From: Photorhabdus khanii NC19
GTDB taxonomy: Bacteria > Pseudomonadota > Gammaproteobacteria > Enterobacterales > Enterobacteriaceae
Length of the DNA stretch: 64,000 nucleotides
Assembly (NCBI RefSeq): GCF_000517265.1
Contig: NZ_AYSJ01000004.1
Location: 62,001-126,000 of the forward strand
Direction of reading: 5' to 3'
The notes beneath the pieces were generated by a model. The model made no database searches and had not been told where the DNA came from. It was given only the letters and a program-made list of their open reading frames with translations. A program made the translations under genes and the position numbers. Within the stretch, counting starts at the first letter, position 1. The number at the start of each line of letters is the position of its first letter. Positions 27,601 through 35,834 of this stretch are shown here, in pieces.

Positions 27601-30600
27601 TGCAGTAAACGTGGCGTAAAAAGCATACCATCACGATCTTTAGGCTCTGTGCGCTGTTCAATAATTTCCGGCGTGACATAATGCGAAACCGGCTTTAAGA
27701 GGCGTTGAGGGTCATCTGTAATTGCGCTGATCAGATGCGTCATAAAACTAAACATTTGATCAAGCATGCCTTGAGGGAATAACCCATCTACGCAATCCCA
27801 GCTGACTAATAATTCCCCTTGATGTTCCATCACCTGGCAGTCAATCCAGACTTGTGGCGTCTGGGATACCAGATAATTCAGCTCTCCCAGTTCATTACCA
27901 CTAAGCAGATCACGGCCAAGATTACTGGTGAATACCACCGGCATGAGAACTTGATGCCCGCATATCTGCGACCAGTCCCGCATAACCTGTATTGCGCTGT
28001 AATCCACATGATCCAGATCTGACATAAACTGGCGATTGAGAGCCCGGCAGTTTTCTAAAATGCTGTTCCCTGCCTGCGAATGACAAGCCAGTAACAGTAA
28101 TGTTGTGAAATCCGCGACTAAATCAGGCAGTTGAGGATGTTCTCCGCGGCGGTTGAAAATCGTCAGATTCAACGTGAAATCCGGCGATTCAGTCCAGCCA
28201 CGCAATGTTTCAGCAAAGCAATTCGCCAGCAACATGGAAGGGGTTATACCATTGCTGCGGGCAATTTCCTTCAATGATAACCAACGCTGTTGCTCCAGAC
28301 TCCACTGACGATGATGGAAATCAGGCTTATCAATATGTTCCGGTTTAACTGCCAGTGGTAACTGAGGCGCAAAAGGCAATTGCTCAGCCAATCTTTTTTG
28401 CCAGTATTGACGACTGTCGATTAGCTGACTATCAGCGGCCTGTTCACACAAATATTGCGGGAAGCTGTAATTTAATTGAGGAAGAAGCGCACCCGGCATC
28501 AAAATAAACTGGCTTAGCTCTTTCAACAAAATCTGAAGGCTCATCGCATCCGCCATCACCATATCGATATTAATATGTAAGCGACTGCTATTGACGGTAT
28601 GGCTTACCACCACGCCAAATCCGCTTTCAATTGTCAGATCTGCAACTTTAGTTTCCAGATGTTTCCTGAGAGCGAATCGCTTCTCTTCCAATAAATTCAG
28701 TGAAAGTTGTTGCCAGTCATAAGATTCAATGGATACCGGCTGGTAAGCGGTAATTTCCCCTTTACCATCACCGGTAATACGCATCCGCAACATATCATGG
28801 CGTTGATGTAATTGATTAACTGCCCATTCAATATCACGGTTCTTCAATAGCGGACAATCCAGTTCCAGATAGACCTGACAAGCGATTCCGCCCAGCGTCT
28901 GCTCTTTTTGCCGCCCCGTCCAGTAGGCTTGCTGAACTGAAGTGAGTTCAAAAGGTTCGCCATCCCATTTTATAACCGGCTGTGCTGACGCTTTTGAGAC
29001 ATTTTCAGGTTGAGCAGCAGAAAACCAACACTGTTGCCATGCGGCTAATGTTGGCTGTTCGAATAAAGAAGATAATGACAGCATGACATGCTGTTTTTTG
29101 CACTCATCCACCAGATCCAACATCTGCAATGAATCAATGCCCAAATTGAGCAAATTATCATCCATTGCTAATGCCTTAGACTCAGTTCCCAGCACGTCTG
29201 CTACCCAATTGATAACGAAATCAAAGCCAGTATGACCTGAGAAAGTCTCGGATTGATCCTGTGTTCCCTGTTCAACTAAGCGAAGTTCTTCTGGCCAGTA
29301 ACTCTGACGATTAAATGGATAGAGAGGAAGTTGTGCTAGTGCAAATCGGCTAACTGGCATGTTCCCAGCATATTTAACCCAGTTATAGGATTGCCCTTGT
29401 AGCCAATCGTAAGGATCACTGCCCTTTTCTAGCATTTTTATACGATCAACTTGAATTGGCTCAACATGGCGTAAATACGCAATCAAAGTGGCTAAATTCT
29501 GATAGCTGATTAGCACCCGCCAACCAAAATGATGATGACGTTTCTTCAACCAACCATTGAGCAGTTCACCAGCTTGTTGCTGATGATTTTCCAGCAAATC
29601 CGCCAGTTGATTAGCCATCTGTTGCAATGCTGATGCACTACAGGCTGAAAGCGGTAATAAACCATTTTCAACACATGGCGCAGGAATAGTGGGGTCAGAT
29701 AAGTTTGCTTTACTCAGCACTAAACCCGCCATCGTGCCGGTAAAACTGAATGAACTGATTGCAACTCGTTCTATTCGGTGAGATTCAGTCTGTTTACTGT
29801 AACGATAACGTGGCATTAACGCTGACAATTTAGTGCTGAACGAGGCCAGAGTTGGATGACCAAACCGTTGTTGTTGTTGTATCTGTGCCACAGCCCGAAC
29901 CACAGAGGCCACACCCGCAGCGGCTTCCAAATGACCAATCTGTGCTTTACAGGCGGCTAACGGCAATGGTTGGTGTCGTTTACCATAAACACGGTCAATA
30001 GCTTGTAACTCAATCGGATCACCTAAAGCTGTACCTGTGCCATGCATCTCCAGCAAATCAATATCATCAGGCGCAATATCAGCCTGTTCCAACAATCGCT
30101 TAAGCATGGCTGACTGGGCTTGTGGATTCGGAGCCGTCAAGCTGCTACTTTCACCATCCTGAGCGACACAACTGGATTCAATCACGGCCAACACCGGATC
30201 ACCATCATCCAAAGCCTGTTGGTAAGGTTTTAGTAATAGTAATGCCGCACCTTCACCTCTGACATAGCCATCCGCATCTTCACTCAGTGTAGCGCACCGA
30301 CCCTTAGGCGATAACATGCCCGCGTTTATCAATGTCTGTTCAATCTGCGGTGACAGTAAAATATTCACTCCACCCACAACAGCCGCATGGCATTGCCCTT
30401 GCTGTAAACTGTGTATCGCCGTATCCAATGCCACCAGAGAAGAAGAGCAAGCCGTATCAATAGTGAGTGCCGGGCCTGTTGTTCCATAGAACTTCGCTAA
30501 TCGGCCAGAACTTGCACTCGTATTAATCCCAGTAGCCAAATAACTTTTGGCATATTCAGGATTATTCAGTTTCAATAATTGCTGACCAAACTCACTACCG

Positions 30601-32936
30601 CTCTGACCGATAAAGAAACCCGTATCTGATTGTTTCAGTTGCTCCGGCAACCATCCTGCCTGTTCGAACAGATGCCAGCTTAATTCAAGCAATAACCTCT
30701 GCTGAGGATCAAGTAATACGGCTTCCCGGCCTGAAATGTTGAAGAAACGGGCATCAAATTGATCAATATCTTCCAGAGCGCCAATAGGAAGCGCAAACTG
30801 GCGAAGTTCCGAATTGCTGGGCCTGACAGCTAGTGATCCTTTTGCCAACCATTGCCCATATTGTTGCCATGTGTTACTTGTTTGCCCCGGCAAGCGACAA
30901 CTTATCGCAATAATTGCAATCTGTTCATTTTTGGTTGATTCAGATTTTGTAGCAGATACCGTGATTTTTTCATCTGATAATTTATCAATATATTTAGCCA
31001 ACTGAGTAATAGTTGGGTAAGCAAATAAATCAGCAGGGGTTAGATTACAACGCCAGATTTTATTTATTTGCTGGCAATAGCGGACAGCTAACAGACTGGT
31101 TAACCCCAATTCAGCAAAACCACAGGCAGGATCTGGATTATCTACATGAAGCAAACCGCAAAGAAGCTGATAAAGCCAACCGGGCAGGGAAGAAGATTCT
31201 TTTTTGTCAATATCACACGGCAAAGCAAAGAGCACTTTGAGTTGGTTATTCTCAAAATCAGCCAACATTTGTTTGCGCCGGATTTTTCCACTGGAAGTTT
31301 TCTTCAATGTTCCATGGGGCAATAACACCACATTCGCCAGCGAAAGCTGAAAATCCGATGCGACTCTGGCAGCAATCTGCCGGGCAATGGCCTGTAATTT
31401 AGTCCCTTCAAGGTGGCGATAAACTTCGGCAAAGACAAACAACTCACCGCTTTCTACCTGCTGGCAAGCACAAGCTCCACCGATTTTTACGTCTTCACAT
31501 CCCATTTCAATACTGGCTTCAATATCATTTGGCATGTAATTTTCGCCGGCGACAATAATAAGATCTTTATGTCGCCCACAGATATAAAGTTCTCCCTGCC
31601 AGATAAAGGCTAAATCACCCGTCCGCAAATAATAGCTTTTATCTATAGACTGATTAAGGCAAGCCATAAAAGTCTGTCGGCTAAGTTCGGGGTCCTGCCA
31701 ATAACCAGGCGCTTTGGAATCGCCATCAACCCAAATTTCACCAACCCGCCCTTCCGGTAATATTTCACCGGTTTCAGGATCAACAATCCGCAGTTTCCAT
31801 CCACTGACAACCTGCCCTGAACTCACCAGCTCACGACCATTTTCCGCAGGAACAGCGTAACCAGCAACAAGTCTATCTGCATCAAAACGCTGGCTAATGA
31901 ATGGCATCCCGGCGGGTTTGCGGCTGATGACGAGTGTTGCTTCCGCCATACCATAGGCGGGCACAAAGCTCAAAGGGGTAAAACCTGAGACAGAAAAGTG
32001 GCGGGCAAACCGCGGCATAGTTTCAGCCCGGATAGGTTCTGCGGCATTCAGTACCATTTTAAGCGAAGAGAGATCAAATTCTGCTGCCTGCTCTTGAGTG
32101 ATACTATCAACGCACAGTTGCCAAGCGAAATCTGGTGCGGCTGTGGAATTTGCAGAATAATCAGTAATCAGCTTTAACCAACGGGCAGGATCAGCCGCGA
32201 AATGGCTGGGAGAAATAAAGTTGCAACAACCGCCAGATAATAGTGGCGTCAATAATCCGCAAAACATGCCCATATCATGATAAAACGGTATCCAATTGGC
32301 GGTAATAATACGTGGCTGGCAATCGCGATGTAATTCAAGCAATATCTCATGTTGGGCCTGCATATTTGCATCAAAATTGCAGACAGCTTTCGGCTTACCG
32401 GTAGAACCAGAAGAATATTGAAGAAATACTGGGCCATCATTCGGACACATTAGCTCTTTATATTCATTAGCTGATGGTATTTCTGATATATCATTCTCCG
32501 TAAGAATATCATCTAGCACAATAACCTGACGACCTACATGCCATTGCCGTTTCTCAATTTCATCAACCGAGCTTTTTAAAGTAATAATATATTCTGGCTG
32601 ACAATCTTCAAAGATATGATTAACTATATCCGCTACTCGTCCAAGACGATGGCTAGCAGGTAAGTTAACCGGAACAGCCGTAACACCACGGATGATACAA
32701 GCTAAAAATCCCAAAATAAACTGAGTATTACCCGGTATCAGAATAATCGCTTTAGCATTTTCGCGGTAACTTATATGGCGTGCAATATAGCTACTGAGAC
32801 AGATAATATCTTTATAGTTAAATTCTTGTGTATTATCCTTAAGGCAATATCTTAAAACCGTTTCGTCAGGTTGTTTATTTGCATATAAATAAAGAGTATC
32901 TCTTACCCACCCTGATAAATTATTTTTATCATTCAT
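21648..32936 (-). CDS. Hybrid synthetase: FAAL-ACP-KS-(no AT)-ACP-Cy-A(pseudoMT)-PCP-Cy-A-PCP
   Basis: The 3762-residue first synthetase. Residues 10-570: fatty acyl-AMP ligase (YSSGSTGKPKAV 174-185, RTGD 438-441). ACP1: GLTSL, Ser614. KS 671-1075: DTACSSS (Cys830), HGTGT (His965), IGHLEAAAG (His1002). No acyltransferase follows; the KS-side linker (1092-1160) runs straight into the post-AT motif YPFNRQSYW (1206-1214). ACP2: Ser1269. Cy1: DMVMAD 1458-1463. A1: about 1780-2610, interrupted at 2195-2570 by a methyltransferase-like domain lacking the SAM motif. PCP1: Ser2665. Cy2: DNLILD 2853-2858. A2: 3170-3660. PCP2: Ser3709. The acidic tail probably docks to the next protein. Starter is an acyl chain, not salicylate. 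ATG with AAGG upstream; 174 bp after the receptor gene. Confidence 0.92.
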   Translation of the reverse strand: MNDKNNLSGWVRDTLYLYANKQPDETVLRYCLKDNTQEFNYKDIICLSSYIARHISYRENAKAIILIPGNTQFILGFLACIIRGVTAVPVNLPASHRLGRVADIVNHIFEDCQPEYIITLKSSVDEIEKRQWHVGRQVIVLDDILTENDISEIPSANEYKELMCPNDGPVFLQYSSGSTGKPKAVCNFDANMQAQHEILLELHRDCQPRIITANWIPFYHDMGMFCGLLTPLLSGGCCNFISPSHFAADPARWLKLITDYSANSTAAPDFAWQLCVDSITQEQAAEFDLSSLKMVLNAAEPIRAETMPRFARHFSVSGFTPLSFVPAYGMAEATLVISRKPAGMPFISQRFDADRLVAGYAVPAENGRELVSSGQVVSGWKLRIVDPETGEILPEGRVGEIWVDGDSKAPGYWQDPELSRQTFMACLNQSIDKSYYLRTGDLAFIWQGELYICGRHKDLIIVAGENYMPNDIEASIEMGCEDVKIGGACACQQVESGELFVFAEVYRHLEGTKLQAIARQIAARVASDFQLSLANVVLLPHGTLKKTSSGKIRRKQMLADFENNQLKVLFALPCDIDKKESSSLPGWLYQLLCGLLHVDNPDPACGFAELGLTSLLAVRYCQQINKIWRCNLTPADLFAYPTITQLAKYIDKLSDEKITVSATKSESTKNEQIAIIAISCRLPGQTSNTWQQYGQWLAKGSLAVRPSNSELRQFALPIGALEDIDQFDARFFNISGREAVLLDPQQRLLLELSWHLFEQAGWLPEQLKQSDTGFFIGQSGSEFGQQLLKLNNPEYAKSYLATGINTSASSGRLAKFYGTTGPALTIDTACSSSLVALDTAIHSLQQGQCHAAVVGGVNILLSPQIEQTLINAGMLSPKGRCATLSEDADGYVRGEGAALLLLKPYQQALDDGDPVLAVIESSCVAQDGESSSLTAPNPQAQSAMLKRLLEQADIAPDDIDLLEMHGTGTALGDPIELQAIDRVYGKRHQPLPLAACKAQIGHLEAAAGVASVVRAVAQIQQQQRFGHPTLASFSTKLSALMPRYRYSKQTESHRIERVAISSFSFTGTMAGLVLSKANLSDPTIPAPCVENGLLPLSACSASALQQMANQLADLLENHQQQAGELLNGWLKKRHHHFGWRVLISYQNLATLIAYLRHVEPIQVDRIKMLEKGSDPYDWLQGQSYNWVKYAGNMPVSRFALAQLPLYPFNRQSYWPEELRLVEQGTQDQSETFSGHTGFDFVINWVADVLGTESKALAMDDNLLNLGIDSLQMLDLVDECKKQHVMLSLSSLFEQPTLAAWQQCWFSAAQPENVSKASAQPVIKWDGEPFELTSVQQAYWTGRQKEQTLGGIACQVYLELDCPLLKNRDIEWAVNQLHQRHDMLRMRITGDGKGEITAYQPVSIESYDWQQLSLNLLEEKRFALRKHLETKVADLTIESGFGVVVSHTVNSSRLHINIDMVMADAMSLQILLKELSQFILMPGALLPQLNYSFPQYLCEQAADSQLIDSRQYWQKRLAEQLPFAPQLPLAVKPEHIDKPDFHHRQWSLEQQRWLSLKEIARSNGITPSMLLANCFAETLRGWTESPDFTLNLTIFNRRGEHPQLPDLVADFTTLLLLACHSQAGNSILENCRALNRQFMSDLDHVDYSAIQVMRDWSQICGHQVLMPVVFTSNLGRDLLSGNELGELNYLVSQTPQVWIDCQVMEHQGELLVSWDCVDGLFPQGMLDQMFSFMTHLISAITDDPQRLLKPVSHYVTPEIIEQRTEPKDRDGMLFTPRLLHRRFYEIAALWANSPAVITPHQRLSYGELEQDVLELAYRLKEQKVKAGDNLALLLPKGTEQVVAVLACLSVGAVYVPLDVAQQSARLQTIISQADISLIITNNEYQEPVSRWFDAVLNIEQTGDSQLPLSQVVYGEPELSAYIIFTSGSTGTPKGVVVSHQAAANTIDDINRRYGQREKTRVYALSALNFDLSVYDIFGPLASGGSLVMPEVGHEREAKQWLEQLHQEQVTVWNSVPALFDMLLVAAESDPRGLPDSLQQVLLSGDWVGLDLLPRLREVGSQAQLTAMGGATEAAIWSNAIDIDVIPSEWRSIPYGYPLSNQHYRVMDSQQRDCPDWVAGELWIGGKGVALGYYGDREKTDTQFVLYQGQRYYRTGDYGRFWQGGCLEFLGRKDSQIKLNGYRIELGEIETVVLRHPAISKAVALCLSEPQKHLRLFVEGQVTAGDSSTLADNVLPEMPSFIQAESSQDDEQRIALSLLQKILIDSLQLTLTQPQSAEILYQQAGVIPRYQPLFIQWLEWLTHQGWLSESEKGWQLNQGWQPDNKPVLASRMGGIYRALDGCCDWIAQVIQGKQNPLMLIDDPVLSPEVLVVGSPETEVFITLIADQIRRLSTILQRPVRVAELNGRSGLFAGKLLGLLSDLEIEYCLVEQAGSLRELAKYRLSGYPHQSQVCTVQEAVDYSADLVISNNALHRYADIRRGISDLQVLASSGSGVLVFESQYLSPLAQLTVLLLQDENGFTDLRQGQRDPLLDKKRWQQQLLQSDLPVQSVTVMGENSVLLMCKNRSSNVMVNRHELTQHLTNYLPAYMLPQYLHVLDKLPLSANGKIDRKALEQLAVDGAEQEILQSAQGVELSGKAEYLVAKVWQQVLGTEPMADSNFFLLGGDSLHATRIVVALESEGAVDVSLAQVFSSPVLRDFARLMTFAELPTTKVMQLQHQESERYQPFPPTDVQRAYLMGRQAGFRLGGVATHYYNEYEGQPFDATRLEQALSALIARHDALRIVFDEQGMQRVLPQQPKPALDVIHCSEQQWSEETSKLRESLSHRVLDPTQWPLFHVTLIQSDNGRNRLYIGLDNLILDGLSMRIFFTELEQLYQQPEGGLPSVGIGFRDYLTTVISDEEKSRKSANYWQERLAELPEAPKLPLICDPQSLGTPRFKRWQSVLPRQQWQTLTEKARHYQVTPSCLLLTCYAQVLAKWSESASLSINVTLFDRQPLHPDINHILGDFTSLLLLECHHLADENWLNRAQRLQQQLWQDLAHTDVSAVWVIRELNKQRQVTDLAMPVVFTSALGAEVMPYQESAQPFPPAIWGISQTPQVWIDHQVYEQDGELHFNWDVVDGLFPQGMIDAMFSAYCDLLTQLSVIPDWHTQVNVALPIQQQQCRQRVNDTHQELRFTPMHQRVGQAMTQFADRTAIIDGGQQVSYQQLEQHVQRLAQVLVEQGVCAGDCVGVALPRGYQQIVAVLAVQWLGAAYVPISVEWPVLRREQVAQQAGLIRVVADSHLQWTGSVAIVDINQSPLTTTAIQPWHSQAQDLAYIIFTSGSTGVPKGVAISHGAAVNTIEAINRQHCVDKQDKVLALSALHFDLSVWDIFGVLSAGGTLVTVPETYSKDATHWLTLIKQHQITLWNSVPALLEMALLLCENDEQTDALTSLRLVMLSGDWINLALPERLKRWIPQVQLVSMGGATEAAIWSNYWLVDELDPEWKSIPYGLPLPNQQFRVVSELKEDCPDWVAGELWIGGHGVALGYFGDDERTANQFISWQGERWYRTGDMGRYHPTGVLEFLGRRDQQVKISGYRIELGEIVQALKGCDGIEDALVFVNQRGKRPSLSACVLASQEPDWSLLRQQLSAQLPEYTVPVEFGWLSCWPLTDNGKLDRKIIEQQPRNVVSQAMDTLPESPLEKQLADVLLPLLNLTQLSVHDNFFALGGDSFIATRFTSELRRCHNIDLPLWQVFNLQTIARMAQQLQSAPAEEAEMIFEEGSL

Positions 32937-32950
32937 ACCTTAATTCCTTA

Positions 32951-32971
32951 CAATTATTACTATCATTTAAA
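32951..32971 (-). promoter_or_regulatory. Weak Fur-like element before the synthetase genes
   Basis: On the minus strand TTAAATGATAGTAATAATTG agrees with the 19-base Fur consensus at about 12 positions. It ends 14 bases before the ATG at 32936, over the ribosome-site region. It might allow iron control of a second promoter, but the match is modest. Confidence 0.3.
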
Positions 32972-33020
32972 ATGGTCGTAATAGCAGGCAGTGAAAAATT
33001 TATAAATAATGCATAGCATA

Positions 33021-33083
33021 TAAGAGCAGTTAATAAATTTAACTACTCTTATACACCACCACAACAGGGATTGTTGTGGTGGT
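33021..33083. other. Two adjacent hairpins between receptor and synthetase genes
   Basis: Arms TAAGAGCAGTTAA and TTAACTACTCTTA (33021-33033 and 33039-33051, one mismatch) are followed at once by ACCACCACAACA and TGTTGTGGTGGT (33055-33066 and 33072-33083, perfect 12 bp). Neither has a U-run downstream on the minus strand, so simple termination is doubtful. They may stabilise or process the transcript between the abundant receptor message and the long synthetase message. Confidence 0.55.
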
Positions 33084-33110
33084 TTGTGTAATCATTCAGT
33101 TTACTATTTA

Positions 33111-35192
33111 TCAGAACTTAATATTGACTGTCGCACCATAAGTTAGAGGTTCTCCTGCACGACCATACCAACCGTTCTCTCCAGTCATTGGGTCACCCAT
33201 TGGGAATGCACGAGTAACATAAGTCTTATTTAACAAATTCTTCGCCCAGAATGTAATATCGTAATCTGGTGTTTCATATCCAGCCCGAAGATTCAACAAG
33301 CCATAATTAGACTGCTTCTGAGAATTAGCATTATCAAAATAAACTTTACCAGCAACATTATAATCCGCACGGATAAAGTATCCGTTCAAGAAACTATAAT
33401 CGACACCGACACCATAGGTGTAGTTTGGTGTATTTGCCGGGCGTTTATCTTTATAATCAGTAACACCTACAATTTTTCCACTTTTGTCATAAATATTGTC
33501 TTTAAACTCAGTAAAGTGAGCATCATTGAAACCTGCATTAGCAGATAATGTCAGCCCCTTAATCACTCTCCAGGAAATTTCCGATTCAAGCCCTCTACTG
33601 ATTGATTTCCCTGCATTCTGGGTAACGGATTCTGGATAAAACTGCTTTTCAACCTGCTGATCGGTAAAGTCAATCCAAAATAATGCGGTATTCCAGCGCA
33701 CTGTCTTATCCAACCATTCTGATTTCAGACCAATTTCATAGTTGGTTGTGTATTCAGCATCAAAACGGCGCTGATCCTTAGGTGCCAAACTGTTAAACCC
33801 TCCACTTTTATAACCACGGGCAATACTGGCATATAACATAGCGTTATCCGTAGCATAATAATTGACCCCAGCTTTCGGTAACCAGGCATCAAAAGAGAGT
33901 TTATCCGTCAAATTTTCTCTGGTTATTCCTGAGAAATTTTCTGTCTTGCCGAATTTCAGATTCTTTTTCTCATAGTCATAACGCAGCCCAGCAACCAGCT
34001 CTACATTATCCATAAGATAATAACTGGTATTACCAAACAGAGCATAATTATTGGTCTTAACGTTGGTATTCTTAACCTGATATCCGAACTGTAACATCCT
34101 GTAATCAATATCTAATTTATCATCCTGATTGAAATAATACATACCAATCAACCAGTTAAATGGCCCGGTATTTTTAGAATTAAGACGTAATTCCTGAGAG
34201 AAGTAATCTTGTTTACGGTCAATTAGCAATTTTGAATGTGATTTACGGGTAAAATCGAGATCCTGGTAATCTTTTTTATCTTCTGAAGTATATGCACTAA
34301 TTGAAGTCAGATCCATGCGATCCCATTGATAAACCGCTTTAATAGATCCTTTATAAATATTAGCATCTGATTTACCTGCATAATCAGAATCTATCGATTT
34401 TGTCCCTCTCTTTATTTTATCGAGCGGTGAAAATGAAGCGTTTCCATTTCTGCGGTTTTGTGCATCAAACGTAGTAATAATATCCCACGGCCCATCTGAT
34501 GGCTGCCAGCGCAGCTTAAATCTGCCGTTAAAATCATTAATATCATTTATATTCTTTTTATTATCATAATCCCGTTTAAAATAACCGTCGCTATTCAAAT
34601 AACGTAATGCTGTACGGTAAGACCAATCGCCATATTCATCAATGCCACCACCTAAAATAGCTGTAGTCTGCAAACGATTATAATTACCATATGAAAAGCC
34701 AAGTTTCCGTTCGGTTACCGGATCGGGATCTTTGGTAATGATATTAATGACCCCCGCTTCAGTATTGCGGCCATATAATGTTGCCTGTGGGCCACGTAAT
34801 ACTTCAATACGTTCAATATCCAGTAATTCGGTATCAAATGAATGGCTATATACACCATCGGTAAAGAAACCGACCGCTTGTTCCCCTTCCATTCCGGGCG
34901 TCACACCACGTAATGAAATAAACCCAGCATCAGATGGGTTACCTGCTTTTATCATATATAAATTGGGAACTTCTGAAACGACTTCGTAAAAGTTTTCAAT
35001 CCCTTTCCGTTCAATATCAAAATCAGATAATGCCGTCATACTTATTGCTGTTTTTTGCTGATCCGCAGAAACTTTCTCCGCAGTTACAACAATGGTATCC
35101 AACGAATCTGTTTTGCTATTTTTATTTGCCAAACTCTGATGAGAATAAAAAACAGATAACACAGCAATAGTGGTTACGCTATGCTTTAACAT
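33111..35192 (-). CDS. TonB-dependent siderophore receptor (FyuA-like)
   Basis: Outer-membrane receptor of 693 residues, probably importing the ferric siderophore made by this locus. It has a signal peptide (about 1-22), a TonB box DTIVVTAEK (32-40), a plug domain with VLRGPQATLYGRNTEAGVIN (about 133-152), and a beta-barrel ending in phenylalanine (TVNIKF), the outer-membrane sorting signal. ATG at 35192 has TTGGAGAT upstream. FyuA of yersiniabactin is about 673 residues. It precedes the synthetase genes on the same strand with a 174-bp gap holding two hairpins. It is likely iron-regulated: a good promoter and Fur-like element lie 90-155 bases upstream. Confidence 0.9.
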   Translation of the reverse strand: MLKHSVTTIAVLSVFYSHQSLANKNSKTDSLDTIVVTAEKVSADQQKTAISMTALSDFDIERKGIENFYEVVSEVPNLYMIKAGNPSDAGFISLRGVTPGMEGEQAVGFFTDGVYSHSFDTELLDIERIEVLRGPQATLYGRNTEAGVINIITKDPDPVTERKLGFSYGNYNRLQTTAILGGGIDEYGDWSYRTALRYLNSDGYFKRDYDNKKNINDINDFNGRFKLRWQPSDGPWDIITTFDAQNRRNGNASFSPLDKIKRGTKSIDSDYAGKSDANIYKGSIKAVYQWDRMDLTSISAYTSEDKKDYQDLDFTRKSHSKLLIDRKQDYFSQELRLNSKNTGPFNWLIGMYYFNQDDKLDIDYRMLQFGYQVKNTNVKTNNYALFGNTSYYLMDNVELVAGLRYDYEKKNLKFGKTENFSGITRENLTDKLSFDAWLPKAGVNYYATDNAMLYASIARGYKSGGFNSLAPKDQRRFDAEYTTNYEIGLKSEWLDKTVRWNTALFWIDFTDQQVEKQFYPESVTQNAGKSISRGLESEISWRVIKGLTLSANAGFNDAHFTEFKDNIYDKSGKIVGVTDYKDKRPANTPNYTYGVGVDYSFLNGYFIRADYNVAGKVYFDNANSQKQSNYGLLNLRAGYETPDYDITFWAKNLLNKTYVTRAFPMGDPMTGENGWYGRAGEPLTYGATVNIKF

Positions 35193-35282
35193 AGATAGCT
35201 AATCTCCAAGAAGAAGCGGGTATAGGCATTCAATAATACCGGCAAAAACGCTTTTACCATCCATTAGTAAAAAACTTGAGGA

Positions 35283-35347
35283 ATTATATAAACAACTAAA
35301 AAAAAATGCAAATGCAAATGATAACCACTTGCATTATTATCATTGTG
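35283..35347 (-). promoter_or_regulatory. Promoter and Fur-like element of the receptor operon
   Basis: On the minus strand TTGCAT (35311-35306) and TATAAT (35288-35283) are separated by 17 bases, a near-consensus sigma-70 promoter. Immediately upstream, 35313-35347 contains CAATGATAATAATGCAA and TTATCATTTG, an inverted AATGATAA pair resembling Fur sites. The position just upstream of and abutting the -35 would fit repression by iron-loaded Fur. Confidence 0.65.
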
Positions 35348-35834
35348 AAGAAAATAACACACCTCAATTTTCAATTCAACTTATTGTTTTAATTAAGATT
35401 AATTATTATCCAAATTTGTTAAGGCGGTTAAATTATTCAGATCTGAGACACAAACTGAGTCCTTGCCAAAACACAGAACATAGCTCAAATACTTAAGTCC
35501 CTATTTCATTAGGCTATTTTATTTACTGTTTTTATAGTAAAGAGTAAGCCCAAGCAATACAAAATAATTATTTATCCACTCAATGCATTTTAAATATTTC
35601 ATTATTATCTAATATAAATATGCCGAAATGATGAAAAAATTTAAATATATAGATACAGTGTATTATTAATATCATCAGCCTGACGCTATTATATCCAATA
35701 AACCAAACTCAAATTTACTGATAATAAATTTACCGCTATCACCTCGACTCATTTTTTCTAACAATAGGAAACATTGACTGCCCTCCCTCTGATCCGAGGC
35801 TGTCAACAAAGACCGGCGTTTCTTACTAATCCAC
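35348..35834. other. Intergenic region between recD and the receptor promoter
   Basis: AT-rich DNA without a supported gene. It is the right junction of the island; I see no tRNA, integrase or clear attachment repeat here. Confidence 0.4.

Noticed and set aside
33055-33083. Rho-independent terminator after the receptor gene
   Set aside because: The stem is strong but no U-run follows on the minus strand; kept only as a hairpin of unknown role.
482-35834. Integrative element with tRNA, integrase and att sites
   Set aside because: No tRNA, integrase or matching end repeats were seen at either junction.
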